Assembly: GCA_001942185.1 (NCBI GenBank)
Contig: MKJV01000064.1
Span: forward strand, 1 to 64,000
Source of the DNA: Pseudonocardia sp. CNS-004
Lineage (GTDB): Bacteria; Actinomycetota; Actinomycetes; Mycobacteriales; Pseudonocardiaceae
DNA length: 64,000 bases
Direction: 5' to 3'
The translations under genes and the position numbers were made by a program. The first letter of the stretch is position 1, and each line of letters opens with the position of its first letter. Positions 34,231 through 42,757 of the stretch are shown in pieces. Under the pieces are notes generated by a model. The model saw nothing but the letters and a program-made list of their open reading frames with translations, was not told the origin of the DNA and ran no database searches.

Positions 34231-34647
34231 TCAGGCAGCCGCCTTGGTCTCCCAGAAGATCTTGTCGATCTGGGCGATGTAGTCGAGCAGCTCCTGGCCG
34301 GTGGCCGGGTCCGTGGAGGACTTGGCACCGCCGGGACCACCGCCCGCCTTCTTGGTGGCCTTGTTGAACAGCTCGTGCAGCTCCGGGTACTTCTCGAAGT
34401 GCGGAGGCTTGAAGTAGTCGGTCCACAGCACCCACAGGTGGTGCTTGACCAGGTCCGCGCGCTGCTCCTTGATCTCGATGGCCCGCGAGCGGAACTCCGG
34501 GTCCTCGTTGGCCTGGTACTTCTCCTGGATCGCCTTGACCGACTCGGCTTCGATCCGGGCCTGCGCCGGGTCGTACACGCCGCAGGGGAGGTCGCAGTGC
34601 GCGGTGGCCTCCAGCCGCGGGCGGAGAATGCGGGCGAAGAGCCGCAT
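34231..34647 (-). CDS. sodN: Nickel superoxide dismutase
   Basis: Converts superoxide to hydrogen peroxide and oxygen with a nickel hook. The 138-residue precursor has a 16-residue leader (MRLFARILRPRLEATA) followed by HCDLPCGVYDP, the nickel-binding hook whose His1, Cys2 and Cys6 appear once the leader is cut. The helical body KHHLWVLWTDYFKPPHFEKY is typical. The last 13 codons include the 29-bp attachment core and the final three codons plus stop come from the inserted element, so the gene survives integration. GGAGG precedes ATG 34647. sodX is divergent. Confidence 0.97.
   Translation of the reverse strand: MRLFARILRPRLEATAHCDLPCGVYDPAQARIEAESVKAIQEKYQANEDPEFRSRAIEIKEQRADLVKHHLWVLWTDYFKPPHFEKYPELHELFNKATKKAGGGPGGAKSSTDPATGQELLDYIAQIDKIFWETKAAA
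34241..34269. other. Right attachment site core (29-bp direct repeat)
   Basis: Identical to 22188-22216 and located inside the sodN coding sequence. To its right the sodN gene continues; to its left is element sequence that supplies the codons AAA, the stop and a terminator. Confidence 0.9.
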
Positions 34648-34725
34648 GGGTCCTCCCTGGGTGGTGATCGTTCTGGCGTGCCCGACACTACTCCCGACGT
34701 CCGTGCGCAGCAGTGTGATGAGGGG

Positions 34726-35036
34726 GTGGGTGTGCGCTGGCGGAGGGTTGCCGTGCGAGGCCCGTCGATGTCGCCGACGCTGCGCGACGGCGACGTGGTG
34801 CTCGTGCGTTTCAGGCGCGGGTGCAGGCGGGTGACCTCGTGCTGGTGCGGTGGGCGGCGCGGCCGGAGCAGCTGTCGGTGAAGCGGGCCGCGCGACCGGC
34901 GGACGAGGGCTGGTGGGTGCTCGGGGACAACGACTACGGCTCCACCGACTCGCGCACGCTCGGCCCGGCCACGGTGCTCGCCGTCGTGCGGTGGCGGCTG
35001 TGGCCGCGGCCACGGCGGTTCCGCAGCCGCGCCTGA
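34726..35036 (+). CDS. sodX: NiSOD maturation protease SodX (apparent frameshift)
   Basis: A small S24/S26 signal-peptidase-like protease of about 103 residues that removes the SodN leader. The serine lies in VRGPSMSPTLRDGDVVLVRF, and the lysine region is LSVKRAARPADEGWWVLGDN, which continues DYGSTDSRTLGP as in signal peptidase box E. One base is missing near 34820. GTG 34726 or 34732 are the likely starts. Divergent pairing with sodN across about 80 bases is the known arrangement. Confidence 0.88.
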
Positions 35037-35258
35037 CCGCTACCCGGCCGTGCTGTGGGTGCCGTTCGTCGCCTTCTGCGCGGATCGGGGCCGCGGGGTG
35101 CGTAAGATCGCACCGGTACCCGACTGCCCCTTCCGCCGGGCTCGCCGCGTCATCCTGCGGCCGCTCGGCGCTCGGCCGTCCGGCTGTGGTCGCAGACCCG
35201 CGACCCCCCGGAGCACGGCGAGCGCCCCTCTGACGGCGCCCCCATAGGAAGTGGACCT

Positions 35259-36428
35259 GTGACGATCGTTCCCGAAATCACCATCCCCACCCGTGACGAG
35301 ATCTTCGAGGCGCACGGCGGTGGCAAGCTCGGCACCGCGCTCACCGCGCCGCTGGCCGACGCGCGCGACCTCGCCGTCGCCTACACGCCCGGTGTCGCCG
35401 AGGTCAGCCGCGCCATCGCGGCCGACCCGACCCTCGCCGCCCGCTACACCTGGACCAACCGCCTCGTCGCCGTCGTCAGCGACGGCACTGCCGTCCTCGG
35501 GCTCGGCGACATCGGCCCGCGGGCCGCGCTGCCGGTCATGGAGGGCAAGTCGGCGCTGTTCAAGGCGTTCGCCGGGCTCGACTCGATCCCGCTCGTGCTC
35601 GACACGACCGACGTCGACGAGATCGTGGAGACGCTCGTGCGGCTGCGCCCGAGCTTCGGCGCGGTCAACCTCGAGGACGTGTCGGCGCCGCGCTGCTTCG
35701 TGCTCGAGCGCAGGCTCGTCGAGGCACTCGACTGCCCCGTCATGCACGACGACCAGCACGGCACGGCGATCGTGCTGCTCGCCGCGCTGCGCGGGGCCGC
35801 CGCCGTGCAGGACCGTGCCATCGACGGGCTGCGCGTCGTCATCTCCGGGGCCGGTGCGGCCGGGGTCGCGTGTGCGCGGATCCTGCTCGCGGCAGGCGTG
35901 AGCGATGTGGTGGTCCTGGACTCGCGAGGCGTGCTCGACCCCACCCGGGGCGGGGAGAAGGCCGCGGTGGCCGCCGTCACGAACCCGCGCGGCGTGACCG
36001 GTGGGCTGGAGGAGGCGATCGAGGGCGCCGACGTGTTCGTCGGGCTGTCGTGCGCGAAGGTGCCGGAGGAGCTGCTGGCCAGGATGGCGCGCGACGCGAT
36101 CGTCTTCGCCCTCTCCAACCCCGACCCGGAGGTGCACCCCGACGTCGCCCGACGGCACGCGGCCATCGTCGCCACGGGGCGCAGCGACTTCCCGAACCAG
36201 ATCAACAACGTGCTCGCGTTCCCCGGGGTGTTCCGTGGAGCCCTCGACGCGGGCGCGCGGCGGATCACGGAGGCGATGAAGCTCGCGGCGGCAGAGGCGA
36301 TCTTCTCCGTGGCGCGCGACGACCTCTCGGCCGACGCGATCGTGCCGAGTCCGTTCGACCCGCGCGTCGCCCTATCCGTTTCGTCAGCTGTCGCCGCGGC
36401 GGCGCAGGGCCCGAATGAAACGTTCTGA
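35259..36428 (+). CDS. NAD(P)-dependent malic enzyme
   Basis: An intact 389-residue enzyme that decarboxylates malate to pyruvate. N-terminal malic domain: LAVAYTPGVAEVSRAIAADP, then VSDGTAVLGLGDIGPRAALP with the active-site region MEGKSALFKAFAGLDSIPLV, and the metal ligands in NLEDVSAPRCF and HDDQHGTAIVLLAAL. The NAD domain follows with VVISGAGAAGVACARILLAA. It is the short bacterial form. GTG 35259 follows AGGAAG. It stands alone downstream of sodX. Confidence 0.93.
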   Translation: MTIVPEITIPTRDEIFEAHGGGKLGTALTAPLADARDLAVAYTPGVAEVSRAIAADPTLAARYTWTNRLVAVVSDGTAVLGLGDIGPRAALPVMEGKSALFKAFAGLDSIPLVLDTTDVDEIVETLVRLRPSFGAVNLEDVSAPRCFVLERRLVEALDCPVMHDDQHGTAIVLLAALRGAAAVQDRAIDGLRVVISGAGAAGVACARILLAAGVSDVVVLDSRGVLDPTRGGEKAAVAAVTNPRGVTGGLEEAIEGADVFVGLSCAKVPEELLARMARDAIVFALSNPDPEVHPDVARRHAAIVATGRSDFPNQINNVLAFPGVFRGALDAGARRITEAMKLAAAEAIFSVARDDLSADAIVPSPFDPRVALSVSSAVAAAAQGPNETF

Positions 36429-36603
36429 AGGCCTCTCAGCTGCGCATTCGCACCATTGGTGATCATGGTCGTCACGCAGCGTGCCGCTCAGGACGTTCAC
36501 TCACGCGGGGCGGTGTAGGCCGATCGGGCACTTCGGCCAGATCGTGTGGCCGTCGGCGTCGTTGTAGCGATGAGTATCGGCGCCGCGACACTGGGAGACG
36601 AAC

Positions 36604-39165
36604 GTGAGAGAGCTCGGACACCGTCTCGGCGACGGACCGGTGATCGAGCCGCCGACCGAGCCTACGGGTCGTCCGACGCGGTGCTGCGGGCGGACCTGCA
36701 CCGCGAGCGGCACGCCGCGCTCGGTGTCGAGGTGCACCCGGAGACGGCGCTGTTCGTCTCCACGCTCGCTCGCGCGGTCGCGGACGCCCCGGTGTCCGGG
36801 TTCGTCCGCGACCCGGTGGTCCCGTTCCCCGCGGAGCCCGCGCTCCTCCACGACCGTGACGACCGGGTGGTGCGTGCCAACGAGGCGCTCGCCGAGCTGG
36901 CCGGGGCCGGCGACAGCGGCGCGCTCATGGCGCCCGGATGCGCAGGCTGCTGGTCGGCCCGGAATCCGACACCCACCTGGTGCGTGCCGACGGGAGCCTG
37001 GTGCCCGTCCGCGCGGTCCGCTGGCCGCTGCCGGGCCTCGACCTGACCGCCGTCGTGATCCTCGAGCGGGACGCCGAGCCGGCCGGGCCGGTCGTGGACC
37101 CGGTGTGGGTCACCGAGCTGGAGCGGTTGGCCCGCATCGGGACCTGGTCGTTCGACCTGGCCACGGCAACCCTCGAGCGCAGCGCCACGCTGGAGGAGCT
37201 CTACGGCTCGGTCGGCGTCGACCCGGACCACGGCGCCCGGCCCATCGAGGGGGAGCAGGTCACGGCGCTCTGCGCGGAGCTGCGAGCCGGTCACACCACC
37301 GCGGACCACCACGTCGAGCTGACGCTGCCGGGAGACCGGCTGCTGAGCTGCCGGGCCCAGGTGGAGCCGGGGCCGGACGGCAGCCCGCGCCGACTGGTCG
37401 GCGTCGTGCACGACGTGAGCGCGGAGCGGATCGCCCGGCAGCGGGTGGATCGGTGCGGGCGGCGCTTCCACGACCTGATGGCGGTCGTTCCGGGCGGGGT
37501 CGCGCTGCTGGACCCCGCCGGTCGCGTCGTGGACGCCAACGCGGGAATGTGCGCCCTGCTGGACGTCACGCTCGAACGGCTGCGGGGCACCACGGCCGGC
37601 GCGCTGTCGGCCGACGACACCACCGTGGACGGTGCCGCGTTGCCGGAGTGGCTGCGTCCGGTGCCCGCGGGGGAGCAGCACGGCTACCGCGTCGAGAACG
37701 TCCCGCTGCGCCGCGCGGACGGCACCACGGTGTGGTGCGAGCTCGCCGTCTCCGCGACGTCGGCGGACGACGGCGGCTGGCTGTGGCTCGTGGCCTGCTC
37801 CGATGTCTCCGACCGTCGCCGGGCCGCCGAGCTGCTACGCAGCGCCGGCACGGTGGACGAGCTCACCCGCCTGCCCAACCGGGCCGCGGGCCTCGAGCTC
37901 GTGGACCGGCTGCTGGCGGGGCCGGGCCGGGACCGGGTCGCCGTGGTCTGCGGCGACCTCGACGACTTCGCGCGCGTGAACTCCTCGCTCGGCCACGACG
38001 CCGGCGACGACCTGCTGGTGTCGCTGGCCGGTCGCTCCAGCGCGACCTGCCGTTCGGCTGCACGGCGGCGCGTCTGGGCGCCGACGAGTTCGTCGTGATC
38101 TGCGCCGACCACGCCGAGGTCGGCGGGCCCGACCTGCTCGCGCGGACCGTGGCCGACCTGCTGCGCACGACGATCACCGTGCACGGCCGTCCGGTGCAGA
38201 TGACGGCGTCCGTCGGGCTCGCCACCCCGGTGCCGACGGGTGATGTGCGGGCCGCCGACCTGCTGCGGTTCGCCGAAGCGGCCATGCACGACGCCAAGCG
38301 CCGCCAGGCGAGGGGTGGCATCGGGATCGCCACCGACGGCGTGGTCAGCTCGGCCACGAAGGCCCTCGAGCTGGAAGCGGAGCTGCGGGCCGCGATCGCG
38401 GGTGACGGGCTCGTCCTCGACTACCAGCCGGTGGTCGGGCCGGACGGCACGGTGCTGTCGGCCGAGGCACTCGTGCGCTGGCCCCACCCGGAGCGCGGCC
38501 TGATCCCGCCCGCCGACTTCCTGCCGATCGCACAGCGCAGCGGCTTGCTGCGCGACCTGGACCTGTGGGTGCTGCGAGCCGCCACCCGCGAGGCGGCGGC
38601 CTGGCCGGAGCACCGCGGGCGCCGGTGCGCGGTCGCGGTGAACCTGGCCGGGCTGCTGCCCGGTGACGCGGCGTTCCAGTCCGTGGTGAGCGACGCCATC
38701 TCCGAGGCCGGGCTCGAGTGGGACCGGCTCGTGCTCGAGCTCGTCGAGACCAGCCTCGTCGCGCTGCCGCCGCCCGCGCTGGCCGCGATGGCCGAGCTCA
38801 CCGAACGCGGCGTCCGGTTCGCCGTGGACGACTTCGGCACCGGCTACTCGTCGCTCGCCCGGCTCAAGCAGCTCCCCGCGCAGACCGTCAAGGTCGACCG
38901 CGCGTTCGTCACCGGGGTCGCGGATGATCCGGCCGACTTCGCGGTCGCACGCGCCGTCGTGGACATGGCACGGGCCATGGGCCGCACCACGGTGGCCGAG
39001 GGTGTGGAGACCGCGGACCAGTTCCACGTGCTGCGCGGCATCGGCGTGGACGCGTACCAGGGATGGCTGTTCTCCCGGCCGGTGCGGTCGGCGGGAGTGC
39101 GGGAGGTACTGGCCCGCGGGCGGCTCGAGACCCCCGCCTCCGCGGCCCTGTCCGGCCCGCGCTGA
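36604..39165 (+). CDS. PAS-GGDEF-EAL cyclic-di-GMP protein (three apparent frameshifts)
   Basis: About 855 residues after single missing bases near 36660, 36935 and 38040. Two or three PAS-like sensory domains (VRANEALAELAG; IGTWSFDLATATLERSATLE; VALLDPAGRVVDANAGMCAL) precede a GGDEF domain whose signature is GADEF (RLGADEFVVICA), departing from GG[DE]EF. The EAL domain has AEALVRWPHPERG, VAVNLAG, VDDFGTGYSSL, KVDRAF and AEGVETADQ, so the phosphodiesterase residues appear intact. The best prediction is c-di-GMP hydrolysis, with the GGDEF part weakly active or regulatory. It has no membrane segment. Confidence 0.88.
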   Translation: MRELGHRLGDGPVIEPPTEPTGRPTRCCGRTCTASGTPRSVSRCTRRRRCSSPRSLARSRTPRCPGSSATRWSRSPRSPRSSTTVTTGWCVPTRRSPSWPGPATAARSWRPDAQAAGRPGIRHPPGACRREPGARPRGPLAAAGPRPDRRRDPRAGRRAGRAGRGPGVGHRAGAVGPHRDLVVRPGHGNPRAQRHAGGALRLGRRRPGPRRPAHRGGAGHGALRGAASRSHHRGPPRRADAAGRPAAELPGPGGAGAGRQPAPTGRRRARRERGADRPAAGGSVRAALPRPDGGRSGRGRAAGPRRSRRGRQRGNVRPAGRHARTAAGHHGRRAVGRRHHRGRCRVAGVAASGARGGAARLPRRERPAAPRGRHHGVVRARRLRDVGGRRRLAVARGLLRCLRPSPGRRAATQRRHGGRAHPPAQPGRGPRARGPAAGGAGPGPGRRGLRRPRRLRARELLARPRRRRRPAGVAGRSLQRDLPFGCTAARLGADEFVVICADHAEVGGPDLLARTVADLLRTTITVHGRPVQMTASVGLATPVPTGDVRAADLLRFAEAAMHDAKRRQARGGIGIATDGVVSSATKALELEAELRAAIAGDGLVLDYQPVVGPDGTVLSAEALVRWPHPERGLIPPADFLPIAQRSGLLRDLDLWVLRAATREAAAWPEHRGRRCAVAVNLAGLLPGDAAFQSVVSDAISEAGLEWDRLVLELVETSLVALPPPALAAMAELTERGVRFAVDDFGTGYSSLARLKQLPAQTVKVDRAFVTGVADDPADFAVARAVVDMARAMGRTTVAEGVETADQFHVLRGIGVDAYQGWLFSRPVRSAGVREVLARGRLETPASAALSGPR

Positions 39166-39268
39166 TCGCGGACAGATCACATCGGTCGCGGTTGTCGGTC
39201 CCTCGGGATAGCCTCGCTGGGCAGCGGCGACCGGCAAGGGGTCGTCGGCGAACACGGAGGTCTCCCGG

Positions 39269-40369
39269 ATGATCGAGTTCCGGGGCGTGACCAAGCGCTT
39301 CCCCGACGGCACGGTGGCGGTCGACCACCTCGACCTCACGGTCGACGCAGGCGGTATCACCGTCTTCGTCGGGCCGTCCGGCTGTGGCAAGACCACGTCG
39401 CTGCGGATGATCAACCGCATGATCGACCCCACCGAGGGCACGATCATGGTCGACGGCCGCGACATCGCCGCCACCGACGCCGCCGACCTGCGCCGCGGTA
39501 TCGGCTACGTCATCCAGCAGGCGGGCCTGTTCCCGCACCGCACCATCCTCGACAACGTCGCCACCGTCCCGCTGCTGCTCGGTTGGAGCAAGGCGAAGGC
39601 CCGTTCCCGCGCCGCCGAGCTGATGGAGCTCGTCGGTCTCACGCCGGAGATGGCCGGGCGCTACCCGGCGCAGCTGTCGGGCGGGCAGCAGCAGCGCGTG
39701 GGCGTGGCGAGGGCGCTGGCCGCCGACCCGCCGATCCTGCTGATGGACGAGCCCTTCAGCGCGGTCGACCCGGTGGTCCGTGAGAGCCTCCAGGACGAGC
39801 TCCTGCGCCTGCAGGCCGAGCTCGACAAGACCATCGTGTTCGTCACTCACGACATCGACGAGGCGATCAAGCTGGGCGACAAGGTCGCGGTGCTGCGCGT
39901 CGGTGGCGTCCTCGCCCAGTACGACCAGCCGGGCCAGCTGCTGTCGCGCCCGGTCGACGACTTCGTCGACAACTTCGTGGGGCGCGACCGCGGCTACCGC
40001 GGCCTCGGGTTCCTGTCCTCCGACGCCATCCCGATCGGCGAGCTGCCCACCGTCGCGCTGGGCGAACCGGTGCCCGACGCCGACGCATGGGTCCTGGTCG
40101 TCGACTCCGAGCAGCACCCGCAGGGCTGGTTCAACGGCGCCGAACGCAACGGCGCCGCCGTCGTCGACACCGGGCACCTCGTGCCCGGCGGCTCGCTCTA
40201 CGACGTCGGCAGCGGGTCGCTGCGCAGCGCGCTCGACGCCGCGCTGTCCTCCCCGTCGGGGCAGGGGGTCGCGATCGACGCCGATGGGCGGGTGGCGGGC
40301 TCCATCACCGCCGATGACGTCCTGCGCGTGGTCGACGACGCGCGCCGCGACGACAACGCGGCCGCCTGA
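39269..40369 (+). CDS. Osmoprotectant ABC transporter ATP-binding protein
   Basis: An intact 366-residue ProV/OpuCA-type ATPase importing glycine betaine, choline or related solutes. Walker A is GPSGCGKTTSLRM, the signature is LSGGQQQRVGVARAL, Walker B is ILLMDEPFSAVDP and the switch His is VFVTHDIDEAIKL. The C-terminal 110 residues resemble CBS-like regulatory modules (VAIDADGRVAGSITADDVLR), which in OpuA-type transporters sense ionic strength. It heads a four-gene operon with two permeases and a binding lipoprotein. Confidence 0.92.
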   Translation: MIEFRGVTKRFPDGTVAVDHLDLTVDAGGITVFVGPSGCGKTTSLRMINRMIDPTEGTIMVDGRDIAATDAADLRRGIGYVIQQAGLFPHRTILDNVATVPLLLGWSKAKARSRAAELMELVGLTPEMAGRYPAQLSGGQQQRVGVARALAADPPILLMDEPFSAVDPVVRESLQDELLRLQAELDKTIVFVTHDIDEAIKLGDKVAVLRVGGVLAQYDQPGQLLSRPVDDFVDNFVGRDRGYRGLGFLSSDAIPIGELPTVALGEPVPDADAWVLVVDSEQHPQGWFNGAERNGAAVVDTGHLVPGGSLYDVGSGSLRSALDAALSSPSGQGVAIDADGRVAGSITADDVLRVVDDARRDDNAAA

Positions 40370-40383
40370 GGCGAGGAACGAAC

Positions 40384-41039
40384 GTGGTCTGGGACTGGAT
40401 CCCACGCAACGCTGACCGGATCGGGCTCCTCCTGGTCGAGCACATCCGCCTCGCGCTGATCCCGGTACTGGCCGGCCTCTTGATCGCCGTCCCGCTCGGA
40501 TGGCTCTGCAACCGCGACCCCCGGGCGAAGGCCTTCCTCGTCCCGGCCGCCGGTGTGCTCTACACGGTGCCGTCGCTGGCGCTGTTCGTGGTGCTGCCCG
40601 GCATCCTCGGCACGCGAATCCTGTCCGAGATCAACATCGTCGTCGCGCTCACGATCTACACGGTCGCTCTTCTCGTGCGCACGGTCGCGGACGCACTGGC
40701 GGCCGTGCCCGGCATGGTTGTCGCCGCGGCCACGGCGATGGGGTACCGGCCGGCTCGCCGGTTCTTCGACGTGGAGCTGCCGCTGGCGGTACCGGTCCTC
40801 ATCGCGGGCCTCCGGGTGGCCACCGTCTCCAACATCAGTCTCGTGAGCGTCGGGGCCTGATCGGGGTCGGCGGCCTCGGAGAGCTGTTCACCGAGGGCTT
40901 CCAGCTCAACTTCCCCACCGAGATCGTCACGGGGATCATGCTGATCATGCTGCTGGCCTTCCTCGGTGACGCGCTGCTGCTCGGCATCGGCCACTTCGCC
41001 ACTCCCTGGGCCAAGGCCAACGCGGGGAGGGGTGCATGA
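40384..41039 (+). CDS. Osmoprotectant ABC transporter permease, OpuCB-like (apparent frameshift)
   Basis: About 218 residues after one missing base near 40858 (GCCCTG to GCCTG). Membrane helices include LIPVLAGLLIAVPLGWL, AAGVLYTVPSLALFVVLPGI and IVVALTIYTVALLVRTVADA. The EAA-like cytoplasmic loop is AAATAMGYRPARRFFDVELP, with LPLAVPVLIAGLR, the point of contact with the ATPase. It starts at GTG 40384, 14 bases after the ATPase gene; its stop overlaps the second permease start. Confidence 0.88.
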
Positions 41040-41755
41040 ACCTCGTCCTCGAGGTGCTCGCCTGGTTCGCCGATCCCGACCAGTGGCAGGGCCGGAGCGG
41101 GATCCCGACCCGACTGGTCGAACACCTGACCTACACCGTGCAAGCCGTCGTGATCGCAGCCGTGATAGCGGTTCCGCTCGGCGGGCTGATCGGCCACACG
41201 GGCCGCGGTGGATTCCTGCTCGTCGGGATCGCGAACGGTCTTCGCGCCCTGCCGGAGCTCGGCCTGCTCATCCTGCTGGTGCTGCTCACCGGTATCGGCG
41301 TGCTCCCGTTGACGATCACACTCGTCGTGCTGGCGATCCCACCCCTGCTGGCAGGAACCTATGCCGGCATCCGCAACACGGATCCCGCGGTCGTCGACGC
41401 CGCGCGTGGGGTCGGTATGCGCGAGGGGGATGTGCTGCTGAAGGTCGAGCTCCCCATCGCGTTGCCACTGATGATCGCCGGGCTGCGGACGGCGACGCTG
41501 CAGGTCATCGCCACCGCAGCGATCGGCGCGTACATCTCCCTCGGCGGGCTCGGCCGCTACCTGATCGACGGCCTCGCGCTCAACGACTACACGCGCATGG
41601 CCGGCGGTGCAGTCTTGATCGCGCTGCTCGCGCTCATCGTCGAGGGTCTGCTCGCTGCGCTGCAGCGGCTGGTGGTCTCGCCAGGCCTGCGCGCCGTGTC
41701 CGCACGTACCGGCACTCGCCGGCCCACCCCCGTTGTCGCAGGAGGAACTGCATGA
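41036..41755 (+). CDS. Osmoprotectant ABC transporter permease, OpuCD-like
   Basis: An intact 239-residue permease with helices such as YTVQAVVIAAVIAVPLGGLI and LLILLVLLTGIGVLPLTITL. The ATPase-contact loop is DAARGVGMREGDVLLKVELP followed by IALPLMIAGLRTATLQVIAT. It overlaps the first permease by ATGA and the lipoprotein gene by four bases, so all are one operon. Confidence 0.92.
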   Translation: MNLVLEVLAWFADPDQWQGRSGIPTRLVEHLTYTVQAVVIAAVIAVPLGGLIGHTGRGGFLLVGIANGLRALPELGLLILLVLLTGIGVLPLTITLVVLAIPPLLAGTYAGIRNTDPAVVDAARGVGMREGDVLLKVELPIALPLMIAGLRTATLQVIATAAIGAYISLGGLGRYLIDGLALNDYTRMAGGAVLIALLALIVEGLLAALQRLVVSPGLRAVSARTGTRRPTPVVAGGTA

Positions 41756-42680
41756 AGCGCTCACTCGCAGTACTGGCTGGAGCAGTGGCCTTGCTGTCCA
41801 CGGCTTGTGGTGGAGGCGGCGATCCGCTCGCCGGGTCGTCGGGCGACTCGGCCGCGGAGCAGCCGCCGGCGCGGCCGACACGATCGTCGTCGGCTCGGCG
41901 AACTTCCCGGAGAGCCGGGTCCTCGGCGAGATCTACGCGCAGGCGCTGGAAGGTCGCGGCATCAACGTCGAGCGGTCGCTCGGCATCGGGAGCCGGGAGC
42001 TCTACTTCCCCGCGCTGGAGGATGGCTCGATCGATCTGATCCCCGAGTACTCCGGCAACCTCTTGCAGGAGGTCAACCCGGAGACCACGGCCACGGCTGC
42101 CGACGCCGTGTACGCGGAGCTGCAGCAGAAGCTGCCCAGCAACCTCGTGGTCCTCGACCAGTCCGCAGCCGAGAACAAGGACGCGGTCGTCGTCACCGCC
42201 GAGACCGCCCAGCGGTACAACGCCCGCTCCATCGCGGATCTCGCACCGCACTGCGGGGAGCTGACCTTCGGCGGTCCGCCCGAGTTCGCCGAGCGTCCTT
42301 ACGGGCTCCCGGGTCTCGAGCGTCTCTACAACTGCGCGTTCGGCGACTTCCGGCAGCTCGACGCCGGTGGCCCCACCACGGTCGCGGCACTCGGTGACGG
42401 CACCATCCAGGCTGCAGACCTCTTCACCACAGACCCGACGATCGCCGACCGCGGATGGGTGGCGCTCGAGGACCCTCAGAACAACTTCGCCGCGCAGCGT
42501 GTTCTGCCGCTCGTCAACGCCCAGAAGGCCACTGACGAGGTGAAGGAGACCCTCAATGCGGTCTCGGCGGCGCTCACGACGGAAGGACTCGTCGAGCTCA
42601 ACCGGAAGTTGGCCGACGCGAGCGTGAACACCGTCGAGTCGGTGGCGAAGGAGTGGCTGACCGCCAACAACCTCATGTGA
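41752..42680 (+). CDS. Osmoprotectant-binding lipoprotein, OpuCC-like (apparent frameshift)
   Basis: The substrate-binding subunit, about 309 residues after one missing base near 41865. The signal peptide MKRSLAVLAGAVALLSTACG ends in a lipobox LSTA-C, so it is a membrane-anchored lipoprotein. The mature protein begins with an acidic/Gly linker and then TIVVGSANFPESRVLGEIYA, typical of QAT-family binding proteins, followed by LEDGSIDLIPEYSGNLLQEV and LAPHCGELTFGGPPEFAERP. GGAGG lies upstream of ATG 41752. Confidence 0.9.
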
Positions 42681-42706
42681 GGCCGCGTCGGGTCAGCCTG
42701 CTGCCC

Positions 42707-42749
42707 GAACGGCACGCTCGTACCGCTCTATCGGACAAGAGTGCCGTTC
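42707..42749. terminator. Inverted repeat between convergent genes
   Basis: GAACGGCAC (42707-42715) and GTGCCGTTC (42741-42749) are perfect complements between the lipoprotein gene and the convergent SDR gene. The 25-base loop can pair further (CGTAC-type bases). It is a plausible bidirectional terminator. Confidence 0.45.
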
Positions 42750-42757
42750 GTACGACG

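Larger units (their letters stand above)
22188..34240. mobile_element. Integrative and conjugative-type element (AICE-like) in the 3' end of sodN, 12.05 kb
   Basis: One direct-repeat unit to the next spans 12,053 bases. The inside contains integrase, excisionase, a RepSA-like initiator, an FtsK-like transfer ATPase and about ten small proteins in one leftward run with overlapping stops and starts. It also has a rightward HTH/sensor-phosphatase pair, a membrane protein, a winged-helix protein and a nested inverted repeat. These are the modules of AICEs such as pSAM2, which normally use tRNA genes. This one uses a protein-coding gene and restores it by supplying its own last codons, stop and terminator. 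Confidence 0.9.

Noticed and set aside
22188..34269. Element as a prophage
   Set aside because: No capsid, terminase, portal, tail or lysis genes are present; the set int-xis-rep-FtsK fits an AICE.
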